Source: Streptomyces griseorubiginosus
GTDB lineage: Bacteria; Actinomycetota; Actinomycetes; Streptomycetales; Streptomycetaceae
Direction: 5' to 3'
DNA: 64,000 bases
NCBI RefSeq assembly: GCF_001514195.1
Contig: NZ_KQ948747.1
Span: 73,572 to 137,571 of the forward strand
The position numbers and the translations under genes are program-made. This document shows, in pieces, positions 8,655 through 17,114 of the stretch. Below the pieces are notes generated by a model, which saw only the letters and a program-made list of their open reading frames with translations, made no database searches and was not told where the DNA came from. The number at the start of each line of letters is the position of its first letter. Position 1 is the stretch's first letter.

Positions 8655-9224
8655 TCAGGCCTGCTGCGCGAGCCAGGGGCGGACCTGGCGGCGGGCCTCG
8701 TGCAGGCGGGACTTGAAGGTGCCGAGGGGTATCCCGGCGCGCTCCGCGGCTTCCGCGTACTCCAGCTGGCAGATGTCCCGGTAGACCAACGGCTCGACCA
8801 GCTGCGGGTGTTCGCGCTCCAGCCGCTCCAGGGCCTCCAGCAAGTCGATCCGGGAACCGGCGATCACGCTCGTGGTGCGGGGGTCGACGGACCGGTCGGC
8901 GTCGAGAGGAGCCGGCTGCTCGGCGGCCCGTCGCTTGAGCTCCCGGTATTTCTGGCGGCAGCAGTTGGCAACGACCGTGTGCAGCCAGGTGCTGAAGCGG
9001 CTGCGTCCCTCGAAGGTGGCGATCTTCCGGGACAGCTGCAGCAGGACGTCCTGGGCGGCCTCCTCGGCGTCCTCGCGGCAGGGCAGGAAGCGGCCGCAGC
9101 GCCTGAGGATCTCGGGCCGGAGCGTCTGGAGCAGTTCCTCCAGTGCCGCCGGGTCTCCCGTGGCGGCCAGACGGGCGAGGCCCTCGGCGGGTATGACCAG
9201 GTGCTCGGCTCGGGATTGATCCAC
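8655..9224 (-). CDS. RNA polymerase ECF-type sigma factor
   Basis: A 189-aa sigma-70-family protein of ECF size. Region 2 is visible as DAEEAAQDVLLQLSRKIATF with the -10-contact segment FSTWLHTVVANCCRQK (about residues 62-92). Region 4 is LVYRDICQLEYAEAAERAG with the HTH continuation IPLGTFKSRLHEAR near the C terminus. The start is a GTG at 9224, only 19 bp from the ATG of a divergent Ser/Thr kinase, so the promoters must overlap each other's coding region or be leaderless. No anti-sigma gene is adjacent; the kinase may take that regulatory role (inference). Confidence 0.9.
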   Translation of the reverse strand: MDQSRAEHLVIPAEGLARLAATGDPAALEELLQTLRPEILRRCGRFLPCREDAEEAAQDVLLQLSRKIATFEGRSRFSTWLHTVVANCCRQKYRELKRRAAEQPAPLDADRSVDPRTTSVIAGSRIDLLEALERLEREHPQLVEPLVYRDICQLEYAEAAERAGIPLGTFKSRLHEARRQVRPWLAQQA

Positions 9225-9243
9225 GTCCAGGCATGATAGTCGT

Positions 9244-10611
9244 ATGCACTCTGTGGAGCGGATCGGGCGCTACCGCCTCGAACGACGTCTGGGCACGGGC
9301 GCGTTCGGCACGGTCTGGCTCGCCCACGACGACGTGCTGCGAGCGCCCGTGGCGGTCAAGGTCCTCGCCGACAACTGGGCCCACCGCCTCGATGTGCGCG
9401 AGCGCTTCCTGGAGGAGGCGCGCATGCTGCGCCGGGCCGGCTCCGAGCGGGTGGTGCAGGTCTACGACATCGGTGAACTGCCCGACGAGCGGCCGTACTT
9501 CGTCATGGAGTACGCCGACGGCGGTACCCTCGCCGACCTGGTCGCCGACGGTCGGCTGCCGGTCCCCGAGGCGCTGCGGCTGACGGCGCTGGCCGCCCGG
9601 GGCGCGGCGGCACTGCACGAGGCGGGGATCGTGCACCGGGACATCAAGCCGACAAACGTACTGCTGTCCGGTAGGGGTCCGCGGGTGCTGCTCGCCGACC
9701 TGGGGCTTGCCAAGAGCCTGGCGCAGGCGTCCGGACTGACCCTGGCCGCGGGCTCGGCCGGCTACCGTCCGCCGGAGCAGGCCGAAGCCGGTGCGGGGAT
9801 CGACGAACGGGCCGACGTGTACAGCCTGGGAGCGGTCGGCTACCACCTGGTCACCGGCACGGTGCCCGGCGAGCCCGGCAAGGTCCTACCGGCCGACCGG
9901 CTGCGCCCGGACCTGGACCCGGCGGTCCGGCGCGCCCTGATGCGGGCGCTGGAGCCGGACCGGGAACGGCGCTGGCCCACCGCGCGGGCCTTCGCCCAGG
10001 AGCTGGAAGGGCTCACCCCGACGGGTCGACGGCCCCGGCGGCCCCGCCGGGCCCTCGCCGTCACCGGGGTGGCGGTGGCCACGGCCCTCGGGGTGATTGC
10101 GGCGCTCGTCCACCGCTCCGCGCCGGCGTCCGCCGTGCGGGTCGCCGACACCGGCGGGCGGGTCACGGCCGAGGTCCCCGCCTCCTGGGACCGCCAGCTG
10201 CGCGACTCGGGCTGGGATCCGCGGGCGCTCGGCCTGCCCGGCGGACACGAGCCGGGGTTCGCCGTCGCGGACGACCTGGCGCGGTGGCCGGACCTCGCGA
10301 CAGTGGTGAACGGCGCCTTCGTCGGGCTGAGCGAGCACGGGGACCTTACGGCGGCGGTCAACGCCCTCAGCCACCCCGGCTGCCACTACGACGGCGGCCA
10401 CCTCTACACCGGCACGGCGTGGCGCGGCAGGGTCCGCGTCTGGAGCGACTGCTCCGGCGGGCCGGGGACAGTCACGGAGGCCGCACTGGCACCGGCCGAC
10501 GGTGCCGGGCAGCCCCGGGTGTACGTCCAGATCCGTACCCACGGCAAAGCCTCCGCCGCCGACCGCGTGCTGGCCTCCGTGCGTGTGGCGGGCCCGCAGG
10601 GCGCACCCTGA
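9244..10611 (+). CDS. Membrane-anchored serine/threonine protein kinase (Hanks type)
   Basis: 455 aa. The kinase domain occupies about residues 9-260: glycine loop LGTGAFGTV (16-24), ATP-binding Lys39 (VAVKVL), catalytic HRDIKPTN (Asp133), and DLG instead of DFG at 152. A Pro/Arg-rich juxtamembrane segment leads to one transmembrane helix (about 268-290, ALAVTGVAVATALGVIAALV). The extracellular domain of about 165 aa has no PASTA repeats and contains two Cys residues, possibly disulfide-forming. It is divergent from an ECF sigma gene (19-bp gap) and followed by a lipoprotein gene, suggesting a cell-surface signalling unit. Extracellular ligand unknown. Confidence 0.9.
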   Translation: MHSVERIGRYRLERRLGTGAFGTVWLAHDDVLRAPVAVKVLADNWAHRLDVRERFLEEARMLRRAGSERVVQVYDIGELPDERPYFVMEYADGGTLADLVADGRLPVPEALRLTALAARGAAALHEAGIVHRDIKPTNVLLSGRGPRVLLADLGLAKSLAQASGLTLAAGSAGYRPPEQAEAGAGIDERADVYSLGAVGYHLVTGTVPGEPGKVLPADRLRPDLDPAVRRALMRALEPDRERRWPTARAFAQELEGLTPTGRRPRRPRRALAVTGVAVATALGVIAALVHRSAPASAVRVADTGGRVTAEVPASWDRQLRDSGWDPRALGLPGGHEPGFAVADDLARWPDLATVVNGAFVGLSEHGDLTAAVNALSHPGCHYDGGHLYTGTAWRGRVRVWSDCSGGPGTVTEAALAPADGAGQPRVYVQIRTHGKASAADRVLASVRVAGPQGAP

Positions 10612-10673
10612 ACACGCGAACTTTTTCGTCCGGGCGTGCATCGGACATGTATGACGGGGCACAGAGCGCCGTA

Positions 10674-10695
10674 CGCACACGCTGTGGCGTGTGCG
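10674..10695 (+). terminator. Perfect 9-bp-stem hairpin between kinase and lipoprotein genes
   Basis: CGCACACGC, loop TGTG, GCGTGTGCG. It lies 62 bp after the kinase stop and 26 bp before the lipoprotein ATG. There is no T-run after it, so it could be a factor-dependent terminator, a processing site or a leader hairpin. Confidence 0.45.
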
Positions 10696-10721
10696 GGCAA
10701 ACTTCGGGAGCGTTGAGGAAC

Positions 10722-11402
10722 ATGACGAACAAGTCCCTTTCCGTCCACCGGGCGGCCCTGGTGGCGGGCGCGGCCCTGCTGCTGGGCACGCTGACGGCCT
10801 GCGGCAGTGGCGGTGACAGCGGTGCGAGCTCTGCGCAGACGCTGAGCGGCACGGCCGCGCCGGCCACCGGCGGCGCCACCACCGGCTCGGCGATCGCGTC
10901 CGTCACCGCCTCGGCCTCCGCGCCGGGCACCACGGCCGGCAAAACTACTCTCACCGTGGGCGAGCCTTCGTCGGCCGCCTCCAAGAGCCGCTGTCACACC
11001 TCCGAGCTGCGGGCGAGCGTCGGCCGCAACGACCCCGGTGCCGGGCAGGAGAACTTCCCGATCGTGCTGACCAACACGTCCTCGCGCACCTGCACGGTGC
11101 ACGGCTATCCCGGTGTCGCCTTCCTCGACGCGTCGGGCAAGCAGCTCGGACCGGACCCGGTGCGCGGGTGGGGGACACCCAAGACCGTGACCCTGGCGCC
11201 CGGCAGGAGCGCCTGGGCCGGGATGACTTTCTCCAACCCCGGCGTCAGCGGCGCGCACGCCGCCACCCCCGCGACGCTGCTGGTGACACCGCCGGATGAG
11301 CGGGACCCGTTGAAGGTGACGTGGACAGGCGGTCCGGTGCCGGTCTCCGGTAACGCGTCCACCGTACGGCTGATGGTGTTCGCCCCCGGAACGGGCTCCT
11401 GA
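10722..11402 (+). CDS. Secreted lipoprotein with DUF4232-like domain
   Basis: 226 aa. A lipoprotein signal peptide has a hydrophobic stretch AALVAGAALLLGTLTAC with the lipobox LTAC (lipidated Cys near residue 27). A low-complexity Ser/Thr/Ala/Gly linker runs to about residue 85. The C-terminal domain (RCHTSELRASVG, FPIVLTNTSSRTCTVHGYPGVAFLD) matches the DUF4232 family of actinobacterial surface proteins, with a conserved Cys pair. The ATG at 10722 follows TTGAGGAAC. Its position after the membrane kinase suggests a partner or target in the same surface-signalling unit, but the function of DUF4232 is not established. Confidence 0.85.
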   Translation: MTNKSLSVHRAALVAGAALLLGTLTACGSGGDSGASSAQTLSGTAAPATGGATTGSAIASVTASASAPGTTAGKTTLTVGEPSSAASKSRCHTSELRASVGRNDPGAGQENFPIVLTNTSSRTCTVHGYPGVAFLDASGKQLGPDPVRGWGTPKTVTLAPGRSAWAGMTFSNPGVSGAHAATPATLLVTPPDERDPLKVTWTGGPVPVSGNASTVRLMVFAPGTGS

Positions 11403-11990
11403 ACAGCGGGGGCCTGAGGCGCCCCTTACCGGGGCTTCGGCACCCGCTACTTGGCGGGGGGCGGATGGGACGTCACAACCGTGCAGAGGAGGGCTGGCGC
11501 TGTCCCCGAGACAGGTGGGCGGAAGCCGTGCCGCCCACCGCGCAGGCTTCGCTGGCCATCGGCAAGCACACTGTCCTTGAGGGATGCGCGACCTGGGAGG
11601 CTGCCGAAGCAGCCGCGGCCGAGTTCCTTTCCCCTCTGTTGGGGAGCGAGTCCATCGGCACCTGGGATCCTGGGCAGCGCCGATGGCGGACGGGCTGAAC
11701 TTCCTCAGGTTCAGGATGTCCGCTCCCCGCTGCCCTGCAGCTGGCTGACGTGCCGCCGCTCCTCACAAGCACATCAGCCTCTTTACCGGTGTCGATCTGG
11801 TCCAGCATCAGTGCAGACAACAGCTCCTTCGGCGATAGCCGTGCCGCACCGGCTTCGTCCGCGGAGCGGCTGACTGCCGCTGCCTGTACCTGCCGTACGT
11901 GTGTGGACCGGGCACTGCTGCGCGGGTCGCCAGCCGCCTCATCGCATAAGCGGCCGCCGGTGAGGTGCCGAAGAAGGCGGGGCGGGGTTG
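11403..11990. other. Gene-poor stretch of about 590 bp
   Basis: No convincing gene. A short hairpin GCCCC-TTACC-GGGGC (11421-11435) directly after the lipoprotein stop could end its transcript. Short open frames (for example 11465-11698 on the plus strand) lack a ribosome site and recognisable homology; decayed coding sequence is possible. Confidence 0.5.
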
Positions 11991-13088
11991 TCAGTCGGCG
12001 GTTGGGGGCCGGTTGTCGAGAACGATGGTGACCTCGCCGTTCTGAGCATGCTTGGTGGTGCTGGCGGCGGTGACGGCCTGGTGGGTACGGGAGTGGATGG
12101 CGTGGGCGAGGGCCCAGGCGGCCAGGTCGTCGTCGGCGGGCTGGTTGAGGATGTGCTGGGTGGTCACCAGTACGGCGAGCAGGGAGCGGCCGGAGAGGTG
12201 GGTGTCGATCTGTCCGTCGGCGGTGTCGCTGATCTTGTCCGGCAGCCGGAAGTGGGCATGCGCGAGGGACTTTTCCACCAGGAAGGCCCAGGTGTCCTTG
12301 TGGCAGATCAGCCGGGCGGAGGAGACGGCTGCCGCTGCCAGCAGCCCGCGCCGGTATTCGGTCTGCTGCTCATTGATGACCGTGGGCTCGCTGCTCGCCG
12401 TGCCGGGTTCGGCAGGTACTGAGGGCGGCGCCGCGGCCGGGGCGGGGCCGGGCGCGGTGGGTTCGGTGCCGTCTTCTCGGGCAGGGGGCGCGGACGGCAA
12501 GGCACCCGCACTGTCCGCCACTTCGCCGTGAACGGCGGGAGCGTGCGAAGCACTGGCGAGTTCATCTGGTGCTCGCTCCGCGGCCTGCCCGTTCGCCGCG
12601 ACCTGGTCCGCCGGCTCGGGCGGATCGCGATAGACGTGTCTGGCTCCGGTGGGCGGGGTGTCGTCGGCGACGTACGGGGCGTGCTGATCGGGCACGGGGA
12701 TCTCGTCCTTCCGCTCGCCATCGAGGCCTGCCCCGGTCTCAAGGGCTGGGGCAGGCCTGGCTCCGATGGCTTCCTCGGCCGGTTGCACGGTGCCGGGGAT
12801 GTGGGGCAGGCCCAGGGTGTGGGCCCAGGCCTGGGCGATCTCGCGGCGCAGGTCGTCGACAGCGGAGCGGACCTGGCCGAGGTCGCTGAGCATCCGTTCC
12901 TGGCGTCGGCGCAGTTCGCGGTTTTCCTCCCGTACGCCGGTGGTGCTGTAGGTGACGTGTTCCAGGACCTTGCTGTGGCGGCTCTCCTGGACCTGGTGCA
13001 GCGCCGTGATCCCGGTATGGCGATCGGCGAGCATCCGGCGGACCTCGCCGAGCTCACCGATGATCTTCTCGATGTCCCGTCGTGCCAC
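11991..13088 (-). CDS. Hypothetical protein: N-terminal coiled coil, Pro/Ala linker, conserved C-terminal domain
   Basis: 365 aa, GTG start at 13088 after GGAGGG. Residues about 1-90 are charged heptad-like helix (IEKIIGELGEVRRMLADR, ENRELRRRQERMLSDL), a likely coiled coil. Residues about 95-220 are a Pro/Ala/Glu-rich disordered linker. The C-terminal 140 residues form a folded-looking domain (AAAVSSARLICHKDTWAFLV, LAVLVTTQHILNQ, LAAWALAHAIHSRTH) ending in a short acidic or polar tail. No signal peptide or membrane segment. I do not recognise the family. The layout suggests a scaffolding or DNA/plasmid-associated protein (inference). It lies next to the nested IS stack. Confidence 0.7.
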   Translation of the reverse strand: MARRDIEKIIGELGEVRRMLADRHTGITALHQVQESRHSKVLEHVTYSTTGVREENRELRRRQERMLSDLGQVRSAVDDLRREIAQAWAHTLGLPHIPGTVQPAEEAIGARPAPALETGAGLDGERKDEIPVPDQHAPYVADDTPPTGARHVYRDPPEPADQVAANGQAAERAPDELASASHAPAVHGEVADSAGALPSAPPAREDGTEPTAPGPAPAAAPPSVPAEPGTASSEPTVINEQQTEYRRGLLAAAAVSSARLICHKDTWAFLVEKSLAHAHFRLPDKISDTADGQIDTHLSGRSLLAVLVTTQHILNQPADDDLAAWALAHAIHSRTHQAVTAASTTKHAQNGEVTIVLDNRPPTAD

Positions 13089-13389
13089 GCGCCCTCCCTT
13101 CGCATTGACCGGGACATCCCTTTCCGCATGCTCGCGGACTGATGCTGCATTTTTCGGCCGTTTCGCGTATGCCGGACGGATCTGCCCGGGCGTGGGCCCG
13201 CCACTGACTGAGTTCCGTAAGTCGGCTTACGAAGCCCAGTGCTGTTTCGTCTGGCATGGCCGCGGCACGTGTTCTGGAATCGCTTCTTCAGAGGCCGCGG
13301 CCGGTTTGGCAGGCATGATGGCGCCCGCGCGGCGGCATGCGGGCACTACGCCGTGCGCTTCTACCGCAGAGGTGGGCCGGCGGTCAGTG

Positions 13390-13645
13390 CCGCCGAGCGC
13401 AAAGGGCCCCGGCAGGGCGGACACACACCCGTCATCCGGGTGCGGGGGCGCTCCCAGTGCCGCTTCTCCATCGCCGCCCTGGCCTGCTACAAGAAGGGCG
13501 AACGCTTGCGCCTGATCTACCGGCCCAAACGGCACGTCGACCACAGGCAGGGAGGCAGACGCAGCTTCATCTGGCCCGACTACCGCGACCTGCTCATCGT
13601 CGCCCACCAGCAACTCGGCGCACCGATCGTCCTCGTGTGGGACAA
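13390..13645 (+). pseudogene. IS630-family transposase, 5' part of the interrupted gene
   Basis: In-frame with the segment at 16829-17114, this stretch encodes the middle of an IS630 transposase: GGHTPVIRVRGRSQCRFSIA, YRPKRHVDHRQGGRRSFIW, and LIVAHQQLGAPIVLVWD, where the WDN motif carries a catalytic Asp. It breaks inside the Asn codon (AA, 13644-13645) at the left end of an IS110 element. The N-terminal HTH half is absent or unrecognisable upstream; 13140-13390 shows only a small palindrome CGTAAG-TCGG-CTTACG. Confidence 0.85.
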
Positions 13646-13852
13646 TTGTGAGACTCATGGAGCGCCGTGCGGGGTCGGGTCTGACCCGGGGGACAACTGG
13701 CCCAGGCTGCCTTGTTGAGGATCTGTCGGCCCTGGTCCCGGGCGGTGCTTGCTGCCGTTCGGACCGGTGGATGTGTCCCGATAGGGCCGTCACAGGCCTG
13801 ACCGCCCACCGGCCCGACGTTGGCTACAGCCCCATGCCGATCAAGGAGCCGC

Positions 13853-14919
13853 GTGACCATCACCAGCATGCCCCAGCCGACTCTGCCCCCACAGCCGGAA
13901 GATCCGCCGAGCGAGGACGTGATCCTGGGGGTGGACACCCACAAAGACGTGCATGCCGCCGCGGTGATCACGGTGCTCGGGGCGATGCTGGCCCACCAAG
14001 AATTCCCGGCGACCGCCGTCGGATACCGCCAACTCCTGGCCTGGGCCCGCTCTTTCGGCCGCTTGCGCCGGGCGGGTGTGGAATGCACCGGGATCCTACG
14101 GAGCGGCCCTGGCGCGTTACCTGAAGCGGGAGAACATCCAGGTAGTCGAGGTCAACCAGCCAGACCGCGCCATCCGCCGCAAGCGCGGCAAGACCGACGC
14201 CGTCGACGCGGAGGCCGCCGCTCGTGCGGTGCTGTCCGGGCGCGCTGACGTCATACCCAAACCCGGCGAGGGCCCAGCTGCCGATATGCGTGTGCCCCGG
14301 TTGGCGAAGGAGTCGGCCGTCAAAGGCCCGCACTCAGGCGAAGAACTAGCTCAAGGCCGTACTCCTCGGCGTCGATCCCGAGCTGCGCGAGGCCCTGTCC
14401 AACCTCAGCAACACAGTCCTGATCGCCACGTGCGCCGACCTTCCCGACGGCGACGATGCAGCCGTGTTCACGCTCCGCCTGCTGGCCCGGCGCATCCAGC
14501 AACTGACAGCCGAGGTCAAGGAGCTCGCCCGCCGGACCACCAAGGCCGTCCGTTGCTGGCATCCGCAGCTCCTCGACATCATCGGCCTCGGGTCAGACAG
14601 CGCCGCTGCCCTGCTGATCGCCGCCGGCGACAACCCGGAACGGCTGGCCAGCGAGGCATCATTCGCCGCTCTGTGCGGCGTCAGCCCCGTCGAGCAGTCC
14701 TCCGGAAAGACCCAGCGTCGCAGGCTGAACCGCGGAGGAAACCGGCAGGCCAACGCCGCCCTCTACCGCATCGTCATAACCCGCCTGCGCCGTGATGTCC
14801 GGACACGTCTCTACCTCGAACGTCGCACGAAACAGGGCATGTCGAAACGCGAGATCATCCGCTGTCTGAAACGCTTCGTCGCCCGCGAGATCTACGGTCA
14901 ACTCCAGCCGCTGGCACCC
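13853..14919 (+). pseudogene. IS110-family transposase with two frameshifts and a nonsense codon
   Basis: GTG start at 13853 after AAGGAGCC. The N-terminal DEDD domain reads VILGVDTHKDVHAAAVI with the catalytic Asp. A one-base G gain near 14092 (VECTG to SYGAALARYLKREN) and another near 14325 (ESAVK to ARTQAKN) break the frame, and a TAG near 14349 replaces an expected Gln. The C-terminal Tnp_20 domain follows: LLDIIGLGSDSAAALLIAAG, FAALCGVSPVEQSSGKTQ (catalytic Ser region), GGNRQANAALYRIVI. The original C terminus (LCRLLPLDAT plus stop) lies beyond IS982 at 16790-16822. Inactive. Confidence 0.85.
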
Positions 14920-14995
14920 CTAGACGAGTAGTTCCGATTGCGGGGTTCACGAACGGAGGGAGGGTGTCCAACATCGGGTTGTGACGACCGATTTA

Positions 14996-15880
14996 CTGGC
15001 CCTAACAAAGCCTCTGGACATGGCGGTGGGTGATCAGGCAGACGGCGAGTCCGAGGAAGGCTTCGTGGATGTCGTCGCGTCGTTCCCAGCGGATGCGCAG
15101 GCGGCGGAAGCCGTGCAGCCAGGAGATGGTGCGCTCGACGACCCAGCGGAAGGTGCCCAGGCCGGTGCCATGCGGCTGGCCGCGTTCGGCGATCGCGGGC
15201 CGGATGCCGCGCTGCCGCAGGAGCCGGCGGTACTTGTCGTGGTCGTAGCCGCGGTCGGCGAAGAGCATGTCGGGCCGTCTGCGCGGCCGGCCGACGACGC
15301 CCGCCACTGCCGGGATCTTGTCCAGCAGCGGCAGCAGTTGGGTGACGTCGTTGCGGTTTCCGCCGGTCAGCGACACCGCGAGCGGGATGCCCTGGCCGTC
15401 GGTGATGATGTGGTGCTTGCTGCCCGGGCGTGCGCGGTCGACCGGACTGGGTCCGCTTTTGGGCCCCTGCGTGCGGCCCGGACGTGGGAGGAGTCGATCA
15501 CCGCCCGGGACCAGTCCAGCTGGTTCTTCGAGCGCAGCTTGTTCAGCAGCAGCTGGTGCAGCTGGTCCCAGACGCCGGCCTCGTTCCACGCGGCCAGGCG
15601 TCGCCAGCAGGTCATTCCCGAGCCGAAGCCCAACTCCTGGGGCAGGTACTCCCACTGAATGCCGGTGTGCAGGACGAACAAGATGCCGCACAGAGCCTGC
15701 CGGTCGGGCACTCTCGGCCGCCCCTCGACCTGCTTCGGCGGCGGCTCGGGCAACAACGGCTCGATCAGCGACCACAGTTCGTCCGACACGATCCACGGCC
15801 GCGACTGACGCTTCCCCATGTCCTCATCAACGAGCGATCAAGCCGACAGTCACATGATCAACCGCTTTTGTTAGAGCCAG
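14996..15880 (-). mobile_element. Intact IS5-family element (885 bp) with TTA target duplication
   Basis: The terminal repeats CTGGCCCTAACAAAGC (14996 inward) and CTGGCTCTAACAAAAGC (15880 inward) differ at only a few positions. The element is flanked by TTA on both sides (14993-14995 and 15881-15883). It is the innermost and therefore youngest insertion of the nest and the only insertion sequence in this window that looks complete. Confidence 0.9.
15002..15819 (-). CDS. IS5-family transposase, orfA/orfB with probable programmed -1 frameshift
   Basis: OrfA starts at ATG 15819 (GAGGAC upstream) with WIVSDELWSLIEPLLPEPPP, IQWEYLPQELGFGSGMTCWR and DWSRAVIDSSHVRAARRG (first catalytic Asp), and alone would end at 15367. 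A slippery CCCAAAAGC near 15460 allows a -1 shift into OrfB: GSKHHIITDGQGIPLAVSLT, GGNRNDVTQLLPLL, LFADRGYDHDKYRRLL (second Asp), FRWVVERTISWLHGFRRLRI (Glu), ending in the terminal repeat at 15002. The fusion is about 272 aa, a normal length for the family. It is likely active; no other damage was seen. Confidence 0.85.
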
Positions 15881-16828
15881 TTAGACACCCTCTTGACGGC
15901 ACTGTACGTGCATGTCGATGACCGTTTGAAGACCCCGCGGTGGCGTGGACGTCCTCCGCGGCTGACCGATGCCGAACTGGTGACCCTGGCGGTGGCCCAG
16001 GCCGTGCTGGGCTTCCACTGCGAGGCCCGATGGGTGCGCTTCGCTCACGCGCACCTGCACCGCATGTTCCCGTACCTGCCCCAGCGCCCGGCCTACAACA
16101 AGCGGCTGCGAGCCGCATTGCCCCTGGTCAAACGGGCCATCCGGTCGCTGGTCGCAGACACCGACCTGTGGCTGGACGATGTGTGGATCGTGGACTCCAC
16201 TCCCGTCGAGTGCGCCCGCTCCCGCGAGACCGTCAAACGCTCCGGCCTAGCCGGCTGGGCCGGCTACGGCTACTGCCGCTCCCACTCACGCTTCTACTGG
16301 GGTCTGAAGCTGCATCTGGTGTGCACCCCGGCCGGCCTGCCCGTCACGTGGGCCCTGGCCGACCCCAAGGTCGACGAACGGCAGGTCCTGGCCGCGCTGA
16401 TCGACGACGAACCGCATCTGGCAGCTGCCCGGCCGGGGCTGCTGATCCTGGCGGACAAGGGCTACATCGCCGCCGAACTCGACCGCTTCCTCGCCGCCCG
16501 CGGCATCAGCCTGCTCCGGCCGTTCTACCGCAACCGCGGCACCCCACAGCCCGCAGAAGCCCTGCTCAAGACGGTCCGCCAGCTGATCGAGTCGGTCAAC
16601 GACACCCTCAAGGGCCAACTCGACCTCGAACAGCACGGCGGACGCACCATCGAGGGCGTCGGCGTCCGGGTGGCCCAGCGGATCCTGGCGATGACCTGCG
16701 CAATCTGGCACAACCGCGCCATCGGCGCACCCGTCACCAGGTCACTCATCGCCTACGACCACGGAGCCACATCGGAACTACTCGTCTAGCTGTGTCGCCT
16801 CCTGCCACTTGACGCAACATAGGGGCAT

Positions 16829-17114
16829 CCTGAACGTGCACAGAGACCGCCGGCTGCGGGAGTTCATCGCCACCCACGACTGGGTTACCTGCTACTTCCT
16901 GCCGTCTTACGCACCGGATCTCAACCCCGTCGAGGGCATCTGGTCACTGCTGCGACGCAACAGCCAGGCCAACACCGCAATCAGCGACCCCGACCACCTC
17001 ATCAGCGCGCTTCGGCACGGTCTCCGTCAGATCCAGTACCGCAGCAATCTCGTCGATGGATGTCTCGCCGAAACCGGCCTCATCTTGACGACACCACGGC
17101 AACAACGTCAGTAG
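16829..17114 (+). pseudogene. IS630-family transposase, 3' part of the interrupted gene
   Basis: Continuation of the segment ending at 13645: LNVHRDRRLREFIATHDW, FLPSYAPDLNPVEGIWSLLR (catalytic Glu in NPVEGIW) and a basic C terminus ending TTPRQQRQ. Its stop at 17112-17114 overlaps the 3' end of the convergent AsnC-type gene, so the IS630 end lies at or inside that gene's last codons. Confidence 0.9.

Larger units (their letters stand above)
14920..16789 (+). mobile_element. IS982-family element inserted in the IS110 transposase 3' end
   Basis: A perfect 19-bp inverted repeat marks the ends: CTAGACGAGTAGTTCCGAT at 14920-14938 and its reverse complement at 16771-16789. The element supplies the accidental stop of the IS110 gene (LAPLDE then TAG). 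Its transposase starts at GTG 14981 and is split after codon 5 by an IS5 element. No clear target duplication was seen (CTGGCACCC versus CTGTGTCGC in the flanks). Confidence 0.8.
14981..16789 (+). pseudogene. IS982-family transposase, interrupted by IS5 after codon 5
   Basis: The gene is 14981-14995 joined to 15884-16789. Joining restores GTG ACG ACC GAT TTA GAC ACC CTC, reading MTTDLDTLLTALYVHVDD. The rest is undamaged: PPRLTDAELVTLAVAQAVLG, VWIVDSTPVECARS (first catalytic Asp), LLILADKGYIAAE (second Asp), TVRQLIESVNDTLKGQLDLE (Glu), and a C terminus in the terminal repeat. At about 306 aa it has the normal length for IS982 and would be intact if IS5 excised precisely. Confidence 0.9.
13646..16828 (+). 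mobile_element. IS110-family element inserted in IS630, itself carrying IS982 and IS5
   Basis: The element boundaries are set by reconstruction. Removing 13646-16828 restores the IS630 reading WDN-LNVHRD exactly (GAC AAC CTG AAC). About 207 bp of non-coding left end precede the transposase start at 13853; in IS110-type elements this is where a bridge RNA is encoded. The right end reads ACATAGGGGCAT. The 3' end of its transposase is interrupted by an IS982 element (14920-16789). Confidence 0.75.

Noticed and set aside
11451..11873. Possible small genes in the gap after the lipoprotein
   Set aside because: No ribosome site, no recognised motif, and competing frames on both strands.
14920..16789. 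Unexplained 19-bp inverted repeat 1.85 kb apart
   Set aside because: Explained as the terminal repeats of the IS982 element after the transposase was reconstructed.
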